Of a DNA stretch of 64,000 bases, positions 1 through 12,968 are shown piece by piece. The first letter of the stretch is position 1, and the number at the start of each line of letters is the position of its first letter. The notes under the pieces were generated by a model, which was not told where the DNA came from, made no database searches, and was given only the letters and a program-made list of their open reading frames with translations. Source of the DNA: Chondrosia reniformis (Eukaryota > Porifera > Demospongiae > Chondrillida > Chondrillidae); the NCBI GenBank assembly GCA_947172415.1, contig OX359192.1, positions 5,458,501-5,522,500 of the forward strand, written 5' to 3'. A program made the translations under genes and the position numbers.

Positions 1-3000
1 ACCTGCAGTTTCAGTGATGTCAACATGGTATTCTTGGGTTTCATCAGGACAGTTAGGAGCATTATCATTAATATCATCTACATATATGATAATTGTAAAA
101 TTTGCATTCCTTCCAAGAGTTTCCAGAACATAGAGTTCAAATTCATAGGTTTGTGTCATTTCTGCATCCAACAAATCAGTTTGTGCAACTGCAATCAAAA
201 TAATATTCTGAGCAAAAGTAACTGAGAAAGGTCTAGCTAAGGACTGGCTGAAATCTAGCAATGCAACCTCACCAGAAAGCTCAATTCGGGCAACTTCAGT
301 GTTTAAGGTGGCGTTTTCTGACACGGTGGCTTCAACTAGTGTTTCATTGGCAATGGGGCCAATAGGAACATCTATTATTATGATATGAAGCAAACCAGTA
401 CTAGACATGATGGGATCACCATTGTCAGAACACTGCACTACTAAATTATAATCAAGGCCCTCCTGGTCCGCTGGGATATTTATAATACTAGTAATTTGAA
501 TTTCTCCCGTTGTCCCATTAATTCTGAAGTAAGAATCAGTGTCACCACTTGTGATAGAATAAGTTATTTGTGAATTCACAGTACCTGGTTTATCATCATC
601 AGAACAACTAAGAGTAGACACTTTACTGTTAATTGCTGACCTTTCCCTGACTTCTACAGTTTGTGGAATCTCAACCCAAACTGGTCTGTGATAGTTGCCA
701 TCTAAAATATCAAGTATTAGATCTGCTTCGGCTGTTCTACTCCCATCATTTGCTGTTATGGTGTAATTGTATTGACTGATACTGGTACTCATGATGAGAT
801 CAGTGAGCAGAATTACGGAGCCGTCCATGCTAATTCGGAATGTCGAGTCACTAGGCACTAATGATAGCATTACAGTGCCTCCCACTCCTTCATCTTCGTC
901 ACTAACTGTAACAACACCAACTGCTGTATTCTGTGTCCTTGTACGCGAGACACCGAATCTATAAAGATTATCATGTACAACATTGTTAACCTTGTAAAAA
1001 TTGCTGAATTCTGGAGTGTGTTCATTGACCCCATTGACTGTAATATGGATTAAAGCTTCAGATGTGTTAACAGAATCAGAACAACTAATCCGAAAATTGT
1101 ACTGTGTGACAGATTCATAATCTAAAGACATCCCCTCTTTGAGTGATATGCTCGTAGCAGAGAAATCAAAGAGATTTCCATAATTAGATGTCCCGACAAT
1201 AGCCACAGTGAGATCACCTCCTACAGAAACATCTGCATCTGTGCAGTTAATGTCCACAACTGTGCTTGGTGCTTGTAAACTTTCACTGACATTTGATGAA
1301 TAAGATCCAGCATCAAATGATGGTAGCTTATCATTAGCACGAAGAACAGCGAGAAAGAAGTTACCATCTTGACATTGTTCACAGTTCTCGTTCATAGCTA
1401 CATCACAAACTGACACTCTCACAACCAGGATTATGAACTGACTGGTACTTTGTTCAATTTCACTAGCATATTTCGTCTCAAAATTTGGTTCATCAAGATC
1501 AATTTGGCGGTTTGTAAATACTGTCTTTTCTTCATTGTCTACAGCAAAGAAGGTGGTGTTTTTCAATTGAAGAGTAAAATCCGAATCTCTGTCATTATCT
1601 ATGACCATTTGGGTGATAGTGTTACTTCTTGTGGAGCTTCCAAACTCCACAAACACATGCCCAGGTTGAACAGGCTCATCCACCGATACAAAAAGACTGG
1701 AAGGAAGAGGAGTTTCTGGACACCATTCGCTAACAGGTTCTATGTGGAGATTCAATGTGGCAGTTCCATTGAATTTCTCTTCCCTACATTGAAGGTTTAT
1801 AGTATATCTTGGTTGTGTGGTGAGGATATCATAGTCTATTATTGCAGTGGAAGACAGCAGCCCTTTTGACGTGTTGTCAGTTCGTATTGTAAAGCTAAAA
1901 CCAACTGGAATTGGAGTCACATCTGTAATGTAATATGTTAGGTTGCTCTCTAAAGAATCAGGATCCACACATTGAACTGTAAAGAAGTCAGTTGGAGGAG
2001 GGCCTTCTTGTAAATTGTTTTCCCGGAGATTGAATGTATAAACTGGTTGTACAAAGGAAGGTGCGTTATCATTTACATCCAGAATAGTGACTGTTGCCGT
2101 GCAAGTTGCCACCCTACTATCTTCTCCAACATTGTCACTGGCAACAATGTAAAGAACAAATAGGAGTGAATCGGTTTCGTAGTCTATTCTTTCGGATAGT
2201 GTTATTATGCCAGTGCTGTCATTAACATTAAAAAAATCAGTGGCATCATCAAGTGTTAAGGATGAAAAACTGTAGACAATTGCAATTGTTTCCACATCAG
2301 TTGCATTTACATCTATGATGGTCTCTCCAGGATTAGTAGTCTCGTATATTTCTACTGATAGTTCAGTATCATGTGTGAATCTTGGCGAGTGAGAATTGGA
2401 TGCTGTCACTTGAATGTGAATAGTGGAATCATCCCGAGAAAGAGCATCATTTGGATTGTAACATCTCAAACTGATGTAGTTTGAGACAAGCAAGGTTGAT
2501 CTATCTGATGTTGCAATTAGAAAGATGGCACCTGAATTCGTGTCAACTCTAAAATGGTCCTGGTCACCGCTTAATATTTCATATCTAATTTCTGCATTAG
2601 GGCCAATATCTTGATCGCTGCAGGTATGAGTGGTTATTGCTTCAGTTGCATCGTGACTCTGTGTAATTGTGATAGTCTGAAAGACTCCAAACACAGGATC
2701 ATTGTCATTGGTATCCAGCACTTCAATATTAGTGGAAACTGTGCTTCTCATGTTACGCCATTCATACGCAGGCAGGCCATCCACAGCTTCAACCTCTACC
2801 GATAGACTGTCTCTTGTCTCTCTATCCAGTTCAAGGCTATATATCAGGTTAAAAATGCCACCGCCTAAATCATTAAGTGTAAAGAGATCAAACATGCCCC
2901 CAGTTATGGAGAGTGTCACATTATCACCATCAGCATCTGAAACAGTATATGTTCCAACTACAGAGTTTGGTGCGTCTGTTTCTTCTATTGAGAAGCTTGT

Positions 3001-4041
3001 TTCACCCTCAAAAGTGGGAGGAGACAGATTAGGTGTCAACGCCCTAATAGTTACTTGCAACACATCCCCTTGAAGCTGATCACTAATTTCATGACACCGT
3101 ACTTCAAATGTGTATACCTCTTCATAATTTGAAGAGCTAATATCTTGTACTCGTCTTATGATTCCTGTGTTTGAAACAGTAAACTCTGGAATTGATTCAG
3201 TAGTTGAAGTGAATATGTGTTCGTTGTAAGGGGCTGCATCTTCATCAATGCAGTAAGAGCTGATATCTTCTGATACTCTAGAACCCATGTATGGAAAGTA
3301 CAGTGTAATGGCATCCACTGTGAAAAGAGGGAGCTCATCATTTTCATTTAATAGGTCAACGTGAACTGAAGCTGAATCAACAATGTTCAATCCTTCTTTA
3401 GCCTGAATAATAAAGTCATATTGTGCTATACTCTCAAAGTCTAAGGAACCTGATTGAGGATCTACCAAAATAAATCCACTAGAATTGGTCTCAAAGGGAA
3501 GTGGTCCTTGACTTTGTGAGTTGGCTACTTGAGTGAAGCTGATGCTACCTATATCCCCAGAGTAAGACACTTGCCCAACTATATCTCCTATTGATGCTTC
3601 TTCACTAATATTAAACGTGTAAGGGTCATTCTCAAATCGAAACACTTGACTCTTTGTCAGTGAAGGAGCCAGCCCAAGAACTACAAGTCACGAGGAAGAT
3701 TGAGAAAATATGAATCATTCTTATAACAAAAACTAATCGATTATTATGACTTAATTAAAATAATACAAAAAGTGTTCATACATTAATTGCGAATAACTGC
3801 ACGAAATCATCAATTGGTTGACTGATTCAAAAGCTAGTAGTATATGTACTTAGGCCTACTATTCGCCATAATTTTAACACGTGTAGGCCTTGTATTAAAA
3901 TCTGCTACACACGTATACTTTTGTACAAACAATTATATGTTGCAAAGGAGTAGTCTTATTAGAGATCGTATCTATGTGCTACTTTAATGTACACTTACTT
4001 GTAATTAGGGTAAGAACCGCTGAAGGCTCGACCCTCAGCAT
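1..4041 (-). CDS. Cadherin-repeat protein, 5' part (partial, runs off left edge)
   Basis: Two coding exons are visible: 3999..4041 (ATG at 4041, 14 codons plus 1 nt) and 1..3680. The intron 3681..3998 has a GTAAGT donor and a TTGTAG acceptor. Joining them gives a hydrophobic signal peptide beginning MLRVEPSAVLTLITILG, split by the intron. The second exon stays open for over 1200 codons and contains tandem extracellular cadherin repeats. Calcium-binding linkers of the DxNDNxP type are visible at about 61-78 (DINDNAP), 2065-2079 (DVNDNAP) and 2701-2715 (DTNDNDP), all in one frame; several other linkers are degenerate. Roughly 11-12 repeats of about 105 residues fit. The protein would be secreted or membrane-anchored and act in adhesion or signalling. 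Any transmembrane segment lies outside the window, so a FAT/Dachsous-like, protocadherin-like or sponge-specific identity cannot be settled. Confidence 0.9.
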
Positions 4042-5119
4042 CTTTCTGCTTTCCAGTGGACGCACTTTTACTATTTTTTAGTCTGAGACTAGTATAGTAA
4101 CTACCTTTCTTCACAAAACAACTTTCAACAAGCGTCTAGAATTGAACGAAATTTTAGGGCTAGACGACTTAATAGTCTTTACCAGAAATGGGCGTATACT
4201 TTGTTTAAAGATAAACCTACTTATGAATATGATTATACATTCACGCCTACAAAGGTTAGGTTACGTAATAAGGGAGCGCTTGACCTGGAACTAAACTAAG
4301 ACTTTTAAGGAAGTTTACCACCGTTTTTACACAATTTAAACAAGTATACACTTAGTTTGGCGCTATATTATACATATTTTCTAGCAAAAAAAAAAAAACA
4401 TTTTTGATATCTGCACACTATCTTGAATAGATTATAGTATGGTATACAGGATTATGGTAGTGATAAACAACAAGTCTGGACACATTCCAATGGCTATATA
4501 CATGACACTCTAAATTATAGTCCATAAAGATGCTATTTTGCCAGATGTTTAGTACACAAAATTCAAAATTGGGGTAACTGGTCTGAAAATTAGATGCCAT
4601 GCACATGCTTATCATAATGTGGTGATTCAAGTTTTCAATAGACATTACTTTTACTGGTTAGCTACAGATTATGTGGCAGTGATAAACAACAGGTCTGGAC
4701 ACATTCCAATGGCTATATAAATATATTCATGACACTCTAAATTATATTCATAGTCCATAAAGATGCTGTTTTGCCAGATGTTCAGTACACAAAATTCAAA
4801 ATTGGGGTAACTGGTCTGAAAATTAGATGCCATGCACATGCTTATCATAATGTGGTAATTCAATAGACATTACTTTTACTGGTTAGCTACAGATTATGTG
4901 CCTCAGTGGATGAGTCATCACTCAAGACTACTTATAATATAGTCAGAGATGGTAGGATATGGGATTTAGAGAAAGTACTGAGGATTTTGGGATTAATGTC
5001 AGATTTTTTAGAAACGAATGTAGGTTATCCTATATATGGAAGTATTTGGTGGGTGGTGCATAATTGTAGGGAATGGTTGTGGTTTATATCCAGTAAACGG
5101 TTGCTCGGGTTACGTTAAA
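4042..5119. promoter_or_regulatory. Divergent intergenic region, cadherin / CCDC87-like gene
   Basis: About 1.08 kb separate the cadherin start (minus) from the CCDC87-like start (plus), so both promoters must lie here. It holds a tandem duplication of about 217 bp (separate entry) and an A-run near 4387. I see no convincing TATA box or further ORF. Confidence 0.4.
4453..4885. repeat. Tandem direct duplication, unit about 217 bp
   Basis: Two adjacent near-identical copies, about 4453-4670 and 4676-4885. Both begin with a GTGATAAACAACA segment and both contain the word GGGGTAACTGGTCTG. The copies differ by small indels, such as an extra AATATATTC-type insertion in the second. The short ORFs inside are shadows of the repeat. 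Confidence 0.85.
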
Positions 5120-7159
5120 ATGTCCACCAAAATTGCGTCAAGGACTCTACCTAGTATTTTTGACCCAGATTCTGATGAAGAGCCGGAATATGACGAATCT
5201 TACAAGAAATATGCAGAAGACGACACTGGACCGTCTCTTTTACCGTTGCAGGTTAGCACGAGGCCATAATATCACTGATGCTTACGAGGTGTACGTAATA
5301 TCCTCTTCGCTATTTCATCACTATCCAATGTAGGAAGCTGTTTCAGGTATTCCTAAGTCTTTTCAGCAGTTTTTAGATATTTTGCTACCCAGAATAAGAC
5401 CCCAAAGCGAAATCAAGAACTTATCACTTGAAGATCAACAAAGCTTTGTATGTTTAGAGTAAACTCTTGACTCTGCACTATTTTACCTTTACGAGATTCT
5501 ACTCTTTTCAGGTCAATATTGTGTGTGGAGAAGTGGCTAACGTATTTTCTTCTCTTCAACAGCAACCTGCTGACCCATTCTTGGTATGTACATACATACA
5601 GAAGTTGGCATATGCTCCATACAAAAGGGAATTGTAGAGAGTTGACTCGTTTCTAGTGTTTGTTTACAGGCTTAGCTCAATGCAGGATGCCTGCAGCTTA
5701 TGCTAAAGCTTGCAGATTATTATACACTTACATGTTCTCTGTTCCTGTTGAAGCCACTTTTTGAGAGAAAGTGTTCAGCAATTATGTGTGAACTTATTTA
5801 TTTTGGATGCATAGCTTTTCTATCTGAGATACATTAAATGTCATTAACATTACATTTCCTCATCATTTCACAGTCACCGAGTGAGAATGTAGAACTGCAC
5901 CGAAGACTCTTTGTGGCAGTTTTGAGTATTGCTGAAGAAATGTTTGCCATCTATCTAGGTAAAGCGACAAGTAAGTAGAAACAGTAAAACTGTAGACTTT
6001 AGTAATACAATATCGGTCCAACCATACATCTCAACATGTATACATTCCTATTCTACCAAAATGTAAAAATTCAAATGACAGTAGGAGAAAATAGTTACAA
6101 TATTAATCAGACATAAGTCTTGTCTTGTACCTCTGACTCAAGGTATTGATACTCAGCTCTGAGCTTTTGAAGGCCACACAATCTTCATTCTATTGCTCTA
6201 AAGCTGCCATCTGGGTAAACTGGCGACTTTGCTTTCAGTCTGACCTCTGATCTCTGACCTCTGACCTCTGACCTCTAGTAGGGGACCCAACTTGTGGTGT
6301 GTTATGCTACTTTATATGTACAGTAGGTGCTAGAGATTGGAAATGCTATTATATACATACATACATATAGTACATATGTATACTTAATAGCACGTCTATA
6401 ATACAATGTGTTACATTTATTGCTCTTACAGGACTAGTAAACGAAGGTGCTTTGTTTAGTGTTACAGCTAATCTCTCTCGCTTGAGAGGACAGTTATCGA
6501 TTCAACTCAACAAAAGGTAGAGATGGTTGTTTGATTGACAAAATACTTAAATTTCCAGTTACTGGCAATCAAATTACTATGTATAGCAGTAAGTATATGT
6601 AAATACCTACTCTACATATGTATATACGTTCTTGTATAAATATGACAATCTTCAGTTTTGATATTGGGCTGCTGCGAAGAAAGATTCAAGAGGAGCTTCA
6701 ATCAAGGTTTTCCATGAAAAGGTCTCAAGTGGGAGGACAGTCTGGTCTAAAGAAACCCAGTCAGACCAATATATCTCCAACTTCTAAGCTTCAGAAAGCA
6801 ATAAATACTAAACTCTTACCAGGAGATATTAGATACCAAATTGCAAAAGTAAGTGCGGTCAGGTGTAAGTATATTAATTATTAAGTATAGTAAATAAATC
6901 ACCAATCTTATTTATGATATGTATTTAAAGCACAAATCCCTTAGCTAATTATTTATCATGGATTTTTATAGAGCATGCACATCCCCACCTCTCACCCCCC
7001 ACCCTATACACATAGATATACCTAGCTGCATGTCAATTCCAGAAGAGCAATGAACTTCCAAGTACTATTGATCATGACTTTCTTTTGTAATGTGACTTAT
7101 AAACCTGAACTGGTTGGGCCATCCTTAGTTTTTGTATGGCATATCACAATAATAAACAG

Positions 7160-7202
<43 letters not shown>

Positions 7203-10200
7203 AGTATCAATGGCAGACTTGGGCATTGACTGTTATTTCCATGTGTCATAAACCCTTTATACTGCGCTGTTGGAGTTGTGTGCTAATCCCAGTTAGCTCA
7301 CTGTGTCCTGACCTTGGTGTTCTGGTCTGCTTTTAGCTGGAAAAGGCAGTCAAGAGTTTAGACCCATCTCTGCAAGATCATAAGTCACTTGAGCTACAGT
7401 CTAAAGGTCACAGTTCAGTAACTTTGGCTACAACTGCAACAAGAAATGACAATGTCCTTAACAGTAGTGAGGACTCAGAAGGGGAAATTCCCACAAGTGA
7501 CATAAAGGTACATATGTACTAGGGGTTGCATACGTATATGTATGTACTTACGTATATGTTACTACATACGTACATGAAGTGATAGGGTTTATTTATCGCA
7601 AACAGCAACATTTAAATTTTGCTGTTGCTCAATAAACTTCATATATCAACTACGTATGTACATGTATATTATGTATTATTGTATATGTATCTCAAGTGTA
7701 TTTATAAATACGTACATACGTAGCTCTTAAATAGTAAATCCTGACCAGAAAGTTAGTAATCTTGACTTGTACTACAATATATATGTATGGAGAACAGGGA
7801 TAGCTGCAGGACTGCATTGATCCCCCCTGACTTTTGGGAACTCCTAAACTGCTTCAACACCCTCATACCATTGTCCACCCCCCCACCCCTAAATTTTGAT
7901 TTTGCCCCCTCTGGCCCCAAGTTCTGCATACAGCCCTGAGCTGCCAAATACCAAGCTACTGATATCATGGCCAAACAATGTTACTTTATGTAGGCAGTTG
8001 GACGATGTTCCTCCCAGCCTGATATCTATGCAGACTTTCTATTAGCAGATCTGAGGCTACAGGTCAAAAAGAGGAGATCAGGTAAAGGATTGACCAAGGA
8101 AGAAAAGTGGAAATGTGTTAGAAGATGGCCAAGCATGGACAGTGTAATAGATCCAAGATCATTTGATACAGAAAGCCAAAATGGAAATCAAATTACGTAA
8201 GTATGCACTCATCTTATTGTTAATCTTAGCCAAGTTTAACCCAAGTTACCTGTGGACTTTGTATTCACACCTAGCCAATGTTGGGTTACCTGTGGACTTG
8301 TATTCACACCTAGCCAATGTTGAGTTACCTGTGGACTGTATTCACACCTAGCCAATGTTGGGTTACCTGTGGACTTGTATTCACACCTAGCCAATATTGG
8401 GTTACCTGTGGACTGTATTCACACCTAGCCAATGTTGGGTTACCTGTGGACTGTATTCACACCTAGCCAATGTTGGGTTGCCTGTGGACTTGTATTCACA
8501 CCTAGCCAATGTTGAGTTACCTATGGACTTTGTATTCACACTTAGCTTGGGGTACTGTACAACAGAGCAGTTGCAACAAGACCTCCAAGACCTTGTCAAA
8601 AGGACCACTGCTTCTGGAAGTGGCAACTCCAAAGTGAGATCTCCAAATTATGTTTAATACCAAGTTTATAAGCATGTACGTATGTAGACAAGTTGGTTTC
8701 CCATTTCTCCAGCAGAATGAACACATTCCCGATGAATTGCCTCCACTTTTATTGGTACGTACGTACATACATACATACACATATATATTCTTCTTTCGAT
8801 GCTATAAATTATTACTAGACCTAATTGTCACTTCTGTGATGTGGTTTGTGTTAGGCTCAAGGCCATGGACTAAGTGATAGAAAGGCTAAAGAGTTGAAAA
8901 AATACTTTAAACGTAAAGATGAAGAAGTTAAGCACAAACAATCCACAATGGAAGTGCATGTAATACCTGAGATAACTGCAATCCCACCGTCTGTGGAATT
9001 ATCAACAAGAGCAAGTGTAGTGTCTGAGATAGAGAAACCTCCTGCAACTAATAGGTATGTGCGTATATTACATATGTACCTATGTATGAATAATCGAAGT
9101 GATAATCAAACCACAAGTAATTATAATCAGTCAAACATCATATAGTGGGTTAGGGATATGTATGTATGTACGTACGTATATACGTATGTACATATATGAT
9201 TTACCTGTATGTACGTACATACATACAGTAAATGTGTTTTGATATTTTATGGATTTAATCTGTGCTTACCACTCTTGTAGCCTATATATGCCAAGTCACC
9301 TTAGCATGGGTCCTGCCAGTAGGCCATCTCAGACTTTTGGTATGGGTAGCCATTTATCAGGGGGCTTCCCCCAACTGTCTACAAGCTATGCTCAGATGCA
9401 AGATGACGAAATCTCCTTGGTCACTGGAGTACACTCCTCAGAGGAACAGTACATCAGTGAAGATTCAAATTTACACATGGATCAACTTTCAGGGCTAGGT
9501 GAGGAATCAGACGAATCTTCCACACAACCTCCTGTTATGAAAGTTAGCAGTGAAAGAATGGAAGGAATGAGTTGGGCAGACTTCACAGCCTCACAGGTGA
9601 CGAACTGTGAATTTTCAGCAATCTCTAATAATTTGGTTGAGACTGAAAAGCCATTGACAGGAAATCCTCTAATACCTGAGCTTCAGCCTGACACCATTGC
9701 TATCCAGTTACCAAGCAACCAGACTGCGGTGATGTCAGACTTGAGAGTGCCCGAGCGCAGTCTCTGGGAGACAGTCAATCTGCAGTTGTGTGAAGAGACA
9801 TTCAACCATTTAACAGGTGATCTGGGAACTGAGGAAGTCACCCTATTGGATCAAGTTGTAAAGAGTGAGGAGAAAGTACAGCAGGTTTACAGGGAGATGA
9901 TGGATACATTGCCTCAGAGTTACCTAAATTTTGATGAAGTACGTAAGTTAAGAGACTTCTAAAGACCTTTAAACAAAGATGTACTACAAGTCCCAGAGAA
10001 TGTCCCACTGACTGAAAATTCCCTTTAAGAGAAACAGATAACACCTGTATAACCTGTGTACGAGTGAAATTCTTTTTTAAGAAGCACAATCATGATAAAT
10101 GCTAGACCATTGTGTACGTACGTATGTATGTAAGTATGTATGTCACCTAGCCTTCTTCACCTATATATGTAAAAAAATGTATGTATATACATATACGTAT

Positions 10201-12481
10201 GTGTATGAATGTATATTATTATAATATAGAAAAGTTTAGATGATTTTAAGATTTGTAAAATATCTATTGTGATTTTCTGTGGCTTCTGCTCATAGTACTC
10301 TCACACATATTTACATATATGAATACTACCTCATAGGATCCAGTTATTGACTCTTGCATTGGTTCTAAGGAGAACACTGACCTAAAAAATCATTTCGCTT
10401 CAAGTACTCTTTCTCATCGTAAAAGCTGCAGAGTAGTAAATCCTTCTTTGCATCAATCTGTGACTCCACCTTGGCATGAAGAAGACAAGAAGAAGTGGCT
10501 GTCTGTAAACGAATGCCCAGGATTGACTCCAGAGCAAATGAAACATCGCTTTGGTCCTGATGCTCTCAGTAACCCTAATCTAGCTACTTATCTCCGGCAG
10601 TATCAAACATGGTTGGCTTGGTGGAAATCCACTATTAGCACTGCTGATTTTTATAGATTTCTTATGAAGAAACAGACTGATTATTTAGGATTGATCTATC
10701 ATTTGTACAATTCAGACAGTGATTCTGAAATTGAAGAAATCGAGGAAAGGAAAAGGCAGGAGAAAGCAATTAAAAGGAGAAAGTTGAAGGAGCACATGGC
10801 AAAGTTGAAGAGACTGCAGCAAGAAAAGCATGCTTATAAAAAGGGTGTATGGAATACCAAGACAGTCACCATGGGAGGACTGGGACAGTCACCAGTCTTG
10901 CCTGATGAGCAACATAATAAAAGTACGTAATACAATATATACATTATTATAAGATATTATAATGACCTACAACTCTCTTAACATGTAAATGTGTAGGTAG
11001 CAGTAACCATATGCCGTCATACAAAGACAAATCAGTAAGCTCTTCTTTAAATTGGTAATTGTATACATCAGTCAATTTACGTACTTGCACAACTCTTTAG
11101 GAAATGAATACAAGTATTCAGTCTCGATTGGAAAGCGTTTGGCAAAGACTGCAGTACCCAGACTCTGCTAAAATAGATATGGCAGTCAGATACAGTCGAG
11201 AGGAGTTTACATACAATATGGATGAGGTACAATTATTTAATTGAGAGTAATAATGTACGTACGTATATGTCAATGGGTGGGTCTTGATTACCAGCTTGTC
11301 TGCATCAATAATAAATGAAGACTAATTACTAGCTTGTAGTTAGTATAAGAGGGAAAAACGAGGGAGGCTTTGCTGTGGCAGTTGTAGCTCAGTGGCAGAG
11401 CAACTGGTAGTCATAACCAGCTGTCCTGGGTTTGATTCCCAGCAATTGCTTCTTTCGTATTTTTCCCCTTCATGATGATGTTTAAGACTGATTATAATTA
11501 CGTACTTGTTTTGGTTTGGTTTGATTATCATTTTAATTATTCATACATATTTCTTTATTTTGAAGGTACTACAAGTTTGGGAAAATGCTTGTCAAGCTAT
11601 AGAATATCGCGAAGAACAATTAAGGCAACTTGAAAGTTTTGAGGATTGTGCATCAAAGCCATCACGCTTCTTTGAAAAAGGTTGCTTTGACATTGGATGA
11701 TGTCAAACTTTTTATTCAGCATTTGTACATTTGTAGGGCACATTGGAAGTTTAAGATTACAAGAGGCAAGGAAGAGGGCTCACCTTTTACAGGTACTTAT
11801 ATGTGTATGACCTTGTCCAAGTGTAAAAGAGAAGCCATTTTCATTTTTTATCTACTATAAATAGAAGCTAGATGATGCCAGTAAGAGAGTTTTGAACTAT
11901 CTGGACCAGTTGAAGAGGAAGTACAATGACACACTGATGTATAAGGTAACCTACAGCTATGCCACATGTATGTAATTCTCTATAGGCTTTTTTACAGAGT
12001 AGGCATAGCATGTATGTAGGAAAATGTTTTTTCATACGTACCTGTGTAGTGTAATTGAATTATTGTTAAAAGATATAAGTAACTAGCAGGAGCACCCATA
12101 CCTTCGGCAGGCTTACCTACTACAGTGATGTTGGCTTGCTATTACTCCCTTGGACGAAAGTAAAGGAGCCATTTTAGATAACATGACATACACATGCAGG
12201 CACTGACAAGTATATTGTGATTATTAATCATCCAAATAAGCTAGAGGGAGAAATAGACAACTGCCAGAACTAGTGGAAACTGGCACAGATAGTCTCACAA
12301 TTGTATTATGTTGTTTTACATTTCACAGCATCCTGAAACATTTAAATCATTCTATATTGTACAGGGGCAACCATATTGTAATAAAATCAAAGGTGACAAA
12401 ACTGAAATGCTCTACAGTTTGCAGCAGCAAAGAAGAGAAGAAAAGTTGCAGTTAAAACACAGCTTTGTGCAGCTAGGTTAA
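5120..12481 (+). CDS. CCDC87: CCDC87-like coiled-coil protein, 19 exons
   Basis: Exons: 5120..5251, 5334..5447, 5512..5583, 5874..5970, 6432..6516, 6656..6848, 7337..7507, 7994..8196, 8546..8633, 8713..8754, 8855..9054, 9281..9938, 10337..10922, 10997..11034, 11101..11226, 11566..11680, 11737..11792, 11865..11945, 12329..12481. All phases agree, giving 1069 aa and a TAA stop. The N-terminus is acidic (PDSDEEPEYDE). A basic coiled coil follows LGLIYHLYNSDSDSE. The C-terminal region, with GVWNTKTV, a RLESVWQRLQ helix, KIDMAVRYS, SKPSRFF and TEMLYSLQQQRREEK, resembles the C-terminal half of vertebrate CCDC87 as I remember it. CCDC87 is a testis/sperm-associated protein, so a ciliary or flagellar role is plausible but inferred. 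The exon structure is more secure than the orthology. Confidence 0.75.
7161..7200. repeat. ATT trinucleotide microsatellite
   Basis: About 13 ATT units in intron 6 of the CCDC87-like gene. Confidence 0.95.
8233..8545 (+). repeat. Intronic minisatellite, unit about 40 bp, overlapping a 3' splice site
   Basis: About seven units built on CACACCTAGCCAATGTTGGG plus a TTACCTGTGGACT segment. They fill intron 8 of the CCDC87-like gene and end exactly at the acceptor of exon 9, CACACTTAG. Every unit therefore carries a CACACCTAG that looks like the real acceptor. Confidence 0.9.
11269..11530 (+). mobile_element. tRNA-derived SINE, copy A
   Basis: It contains a Pol III A box (TAGCTCAGTGG) and B box (GGTTTGATTCC). 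It shares flanking sequence on both sides, including GATTATCAGCTTGT-like and GGTTTGATTATCA words, with a second copy at 51970-52190. That similarity beyond the tRNA-like head marks a SINE rather than a tRNA gene. It lies in intron 15 of the CCDC87-like gene. Confidence 0.75.
11378..11450 (+). tRNA. tRNA-like cloverleaf (SINE head or tRNA pseudogene)
   Basis: A full cloverleaf folds by eye: acceptor stem GCAGTTG/CAATTGC (one G-U pair), D stem GCTC/GAGC, anticodon stem CTGGT/ACCAG, a 5-nt variable loop, and T stem CTGGG/CCCAG. The anticodon loop is AGTCATA, so the formal anticodon is UCA, but position 33 is G instead of U. No CCA is encoded. It is probably not a functional tRNA. Confidence 0.35.
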
Positions 12482-12968
12482 ATATTAAAGGAAAAGTAAA
12501 TACAGTGAAAAAGTTAAATAAAGTCATGAACACACAAGTCACCAACATGTCCATCATCATCACCATAGTACATCTGCATGAACAAATACAAGAACAATTG
12601 CAACACATCCTTAACTACTGTTTGTACATGTCACCACAATCTCCCTTACTGGCTGAAGACTACTTTTGTAGTGCATTATTACATAAATCTAACTCTACTA
12701 GGCTTTTAAGTTCTCTCTTTACCTTTTATATTTATAAATCTTTCAAATAAACTTCACTGAAGTTCACAAAAATGAATAAATTACAAACACAGTTTTGGTT
12801 TAAATCATCAAACATTAGACCAGATGATTTAAACCAAAGAGTTAAAAGATACGTATATAAGGTTAACACAGTTAGAAGGAATCCTTATTTTATTGTCCTA
12901 AAAGTGGTAACAAGTTTTGATACCTATTGTACCACCTTTGGATAGTTCCTATGGTAGTGGTGGAATGG
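12482..12968. other. Convergent intergenic region
   Basis: 487 bp between the 3' ends of the CCDC87-like gene (plus) and the WD40 gene (minus). A minus-strand AATAAA (TTTATT at about 12893) suits the WD40 gene. Plus-strand AATAAA-like words near 12518 and 12747 could serve the other gene. I see no other feature. Confidence 0.5.

Noticed and set aside
1450-1869. 139-codon plus-strand frame
   Set aside because: Antisense shadow of the cadherin exon.
5670-5690. Possible extra CCDC87 exon after TTTGTTTACAG
   Set aside because: It would read GCT TAG at once; skipping it keeps phase with the next exon at 5874.
11378-11450. Functional selenocysteine or suppressor tRNA with UCA anticodon
   Set aside because: U33 is replaced by G, arms have normal 7/5 lengths unlike tRNA-Sec, and homology to 51970-52190 extends beyond the tRNA, indicating a SINE.
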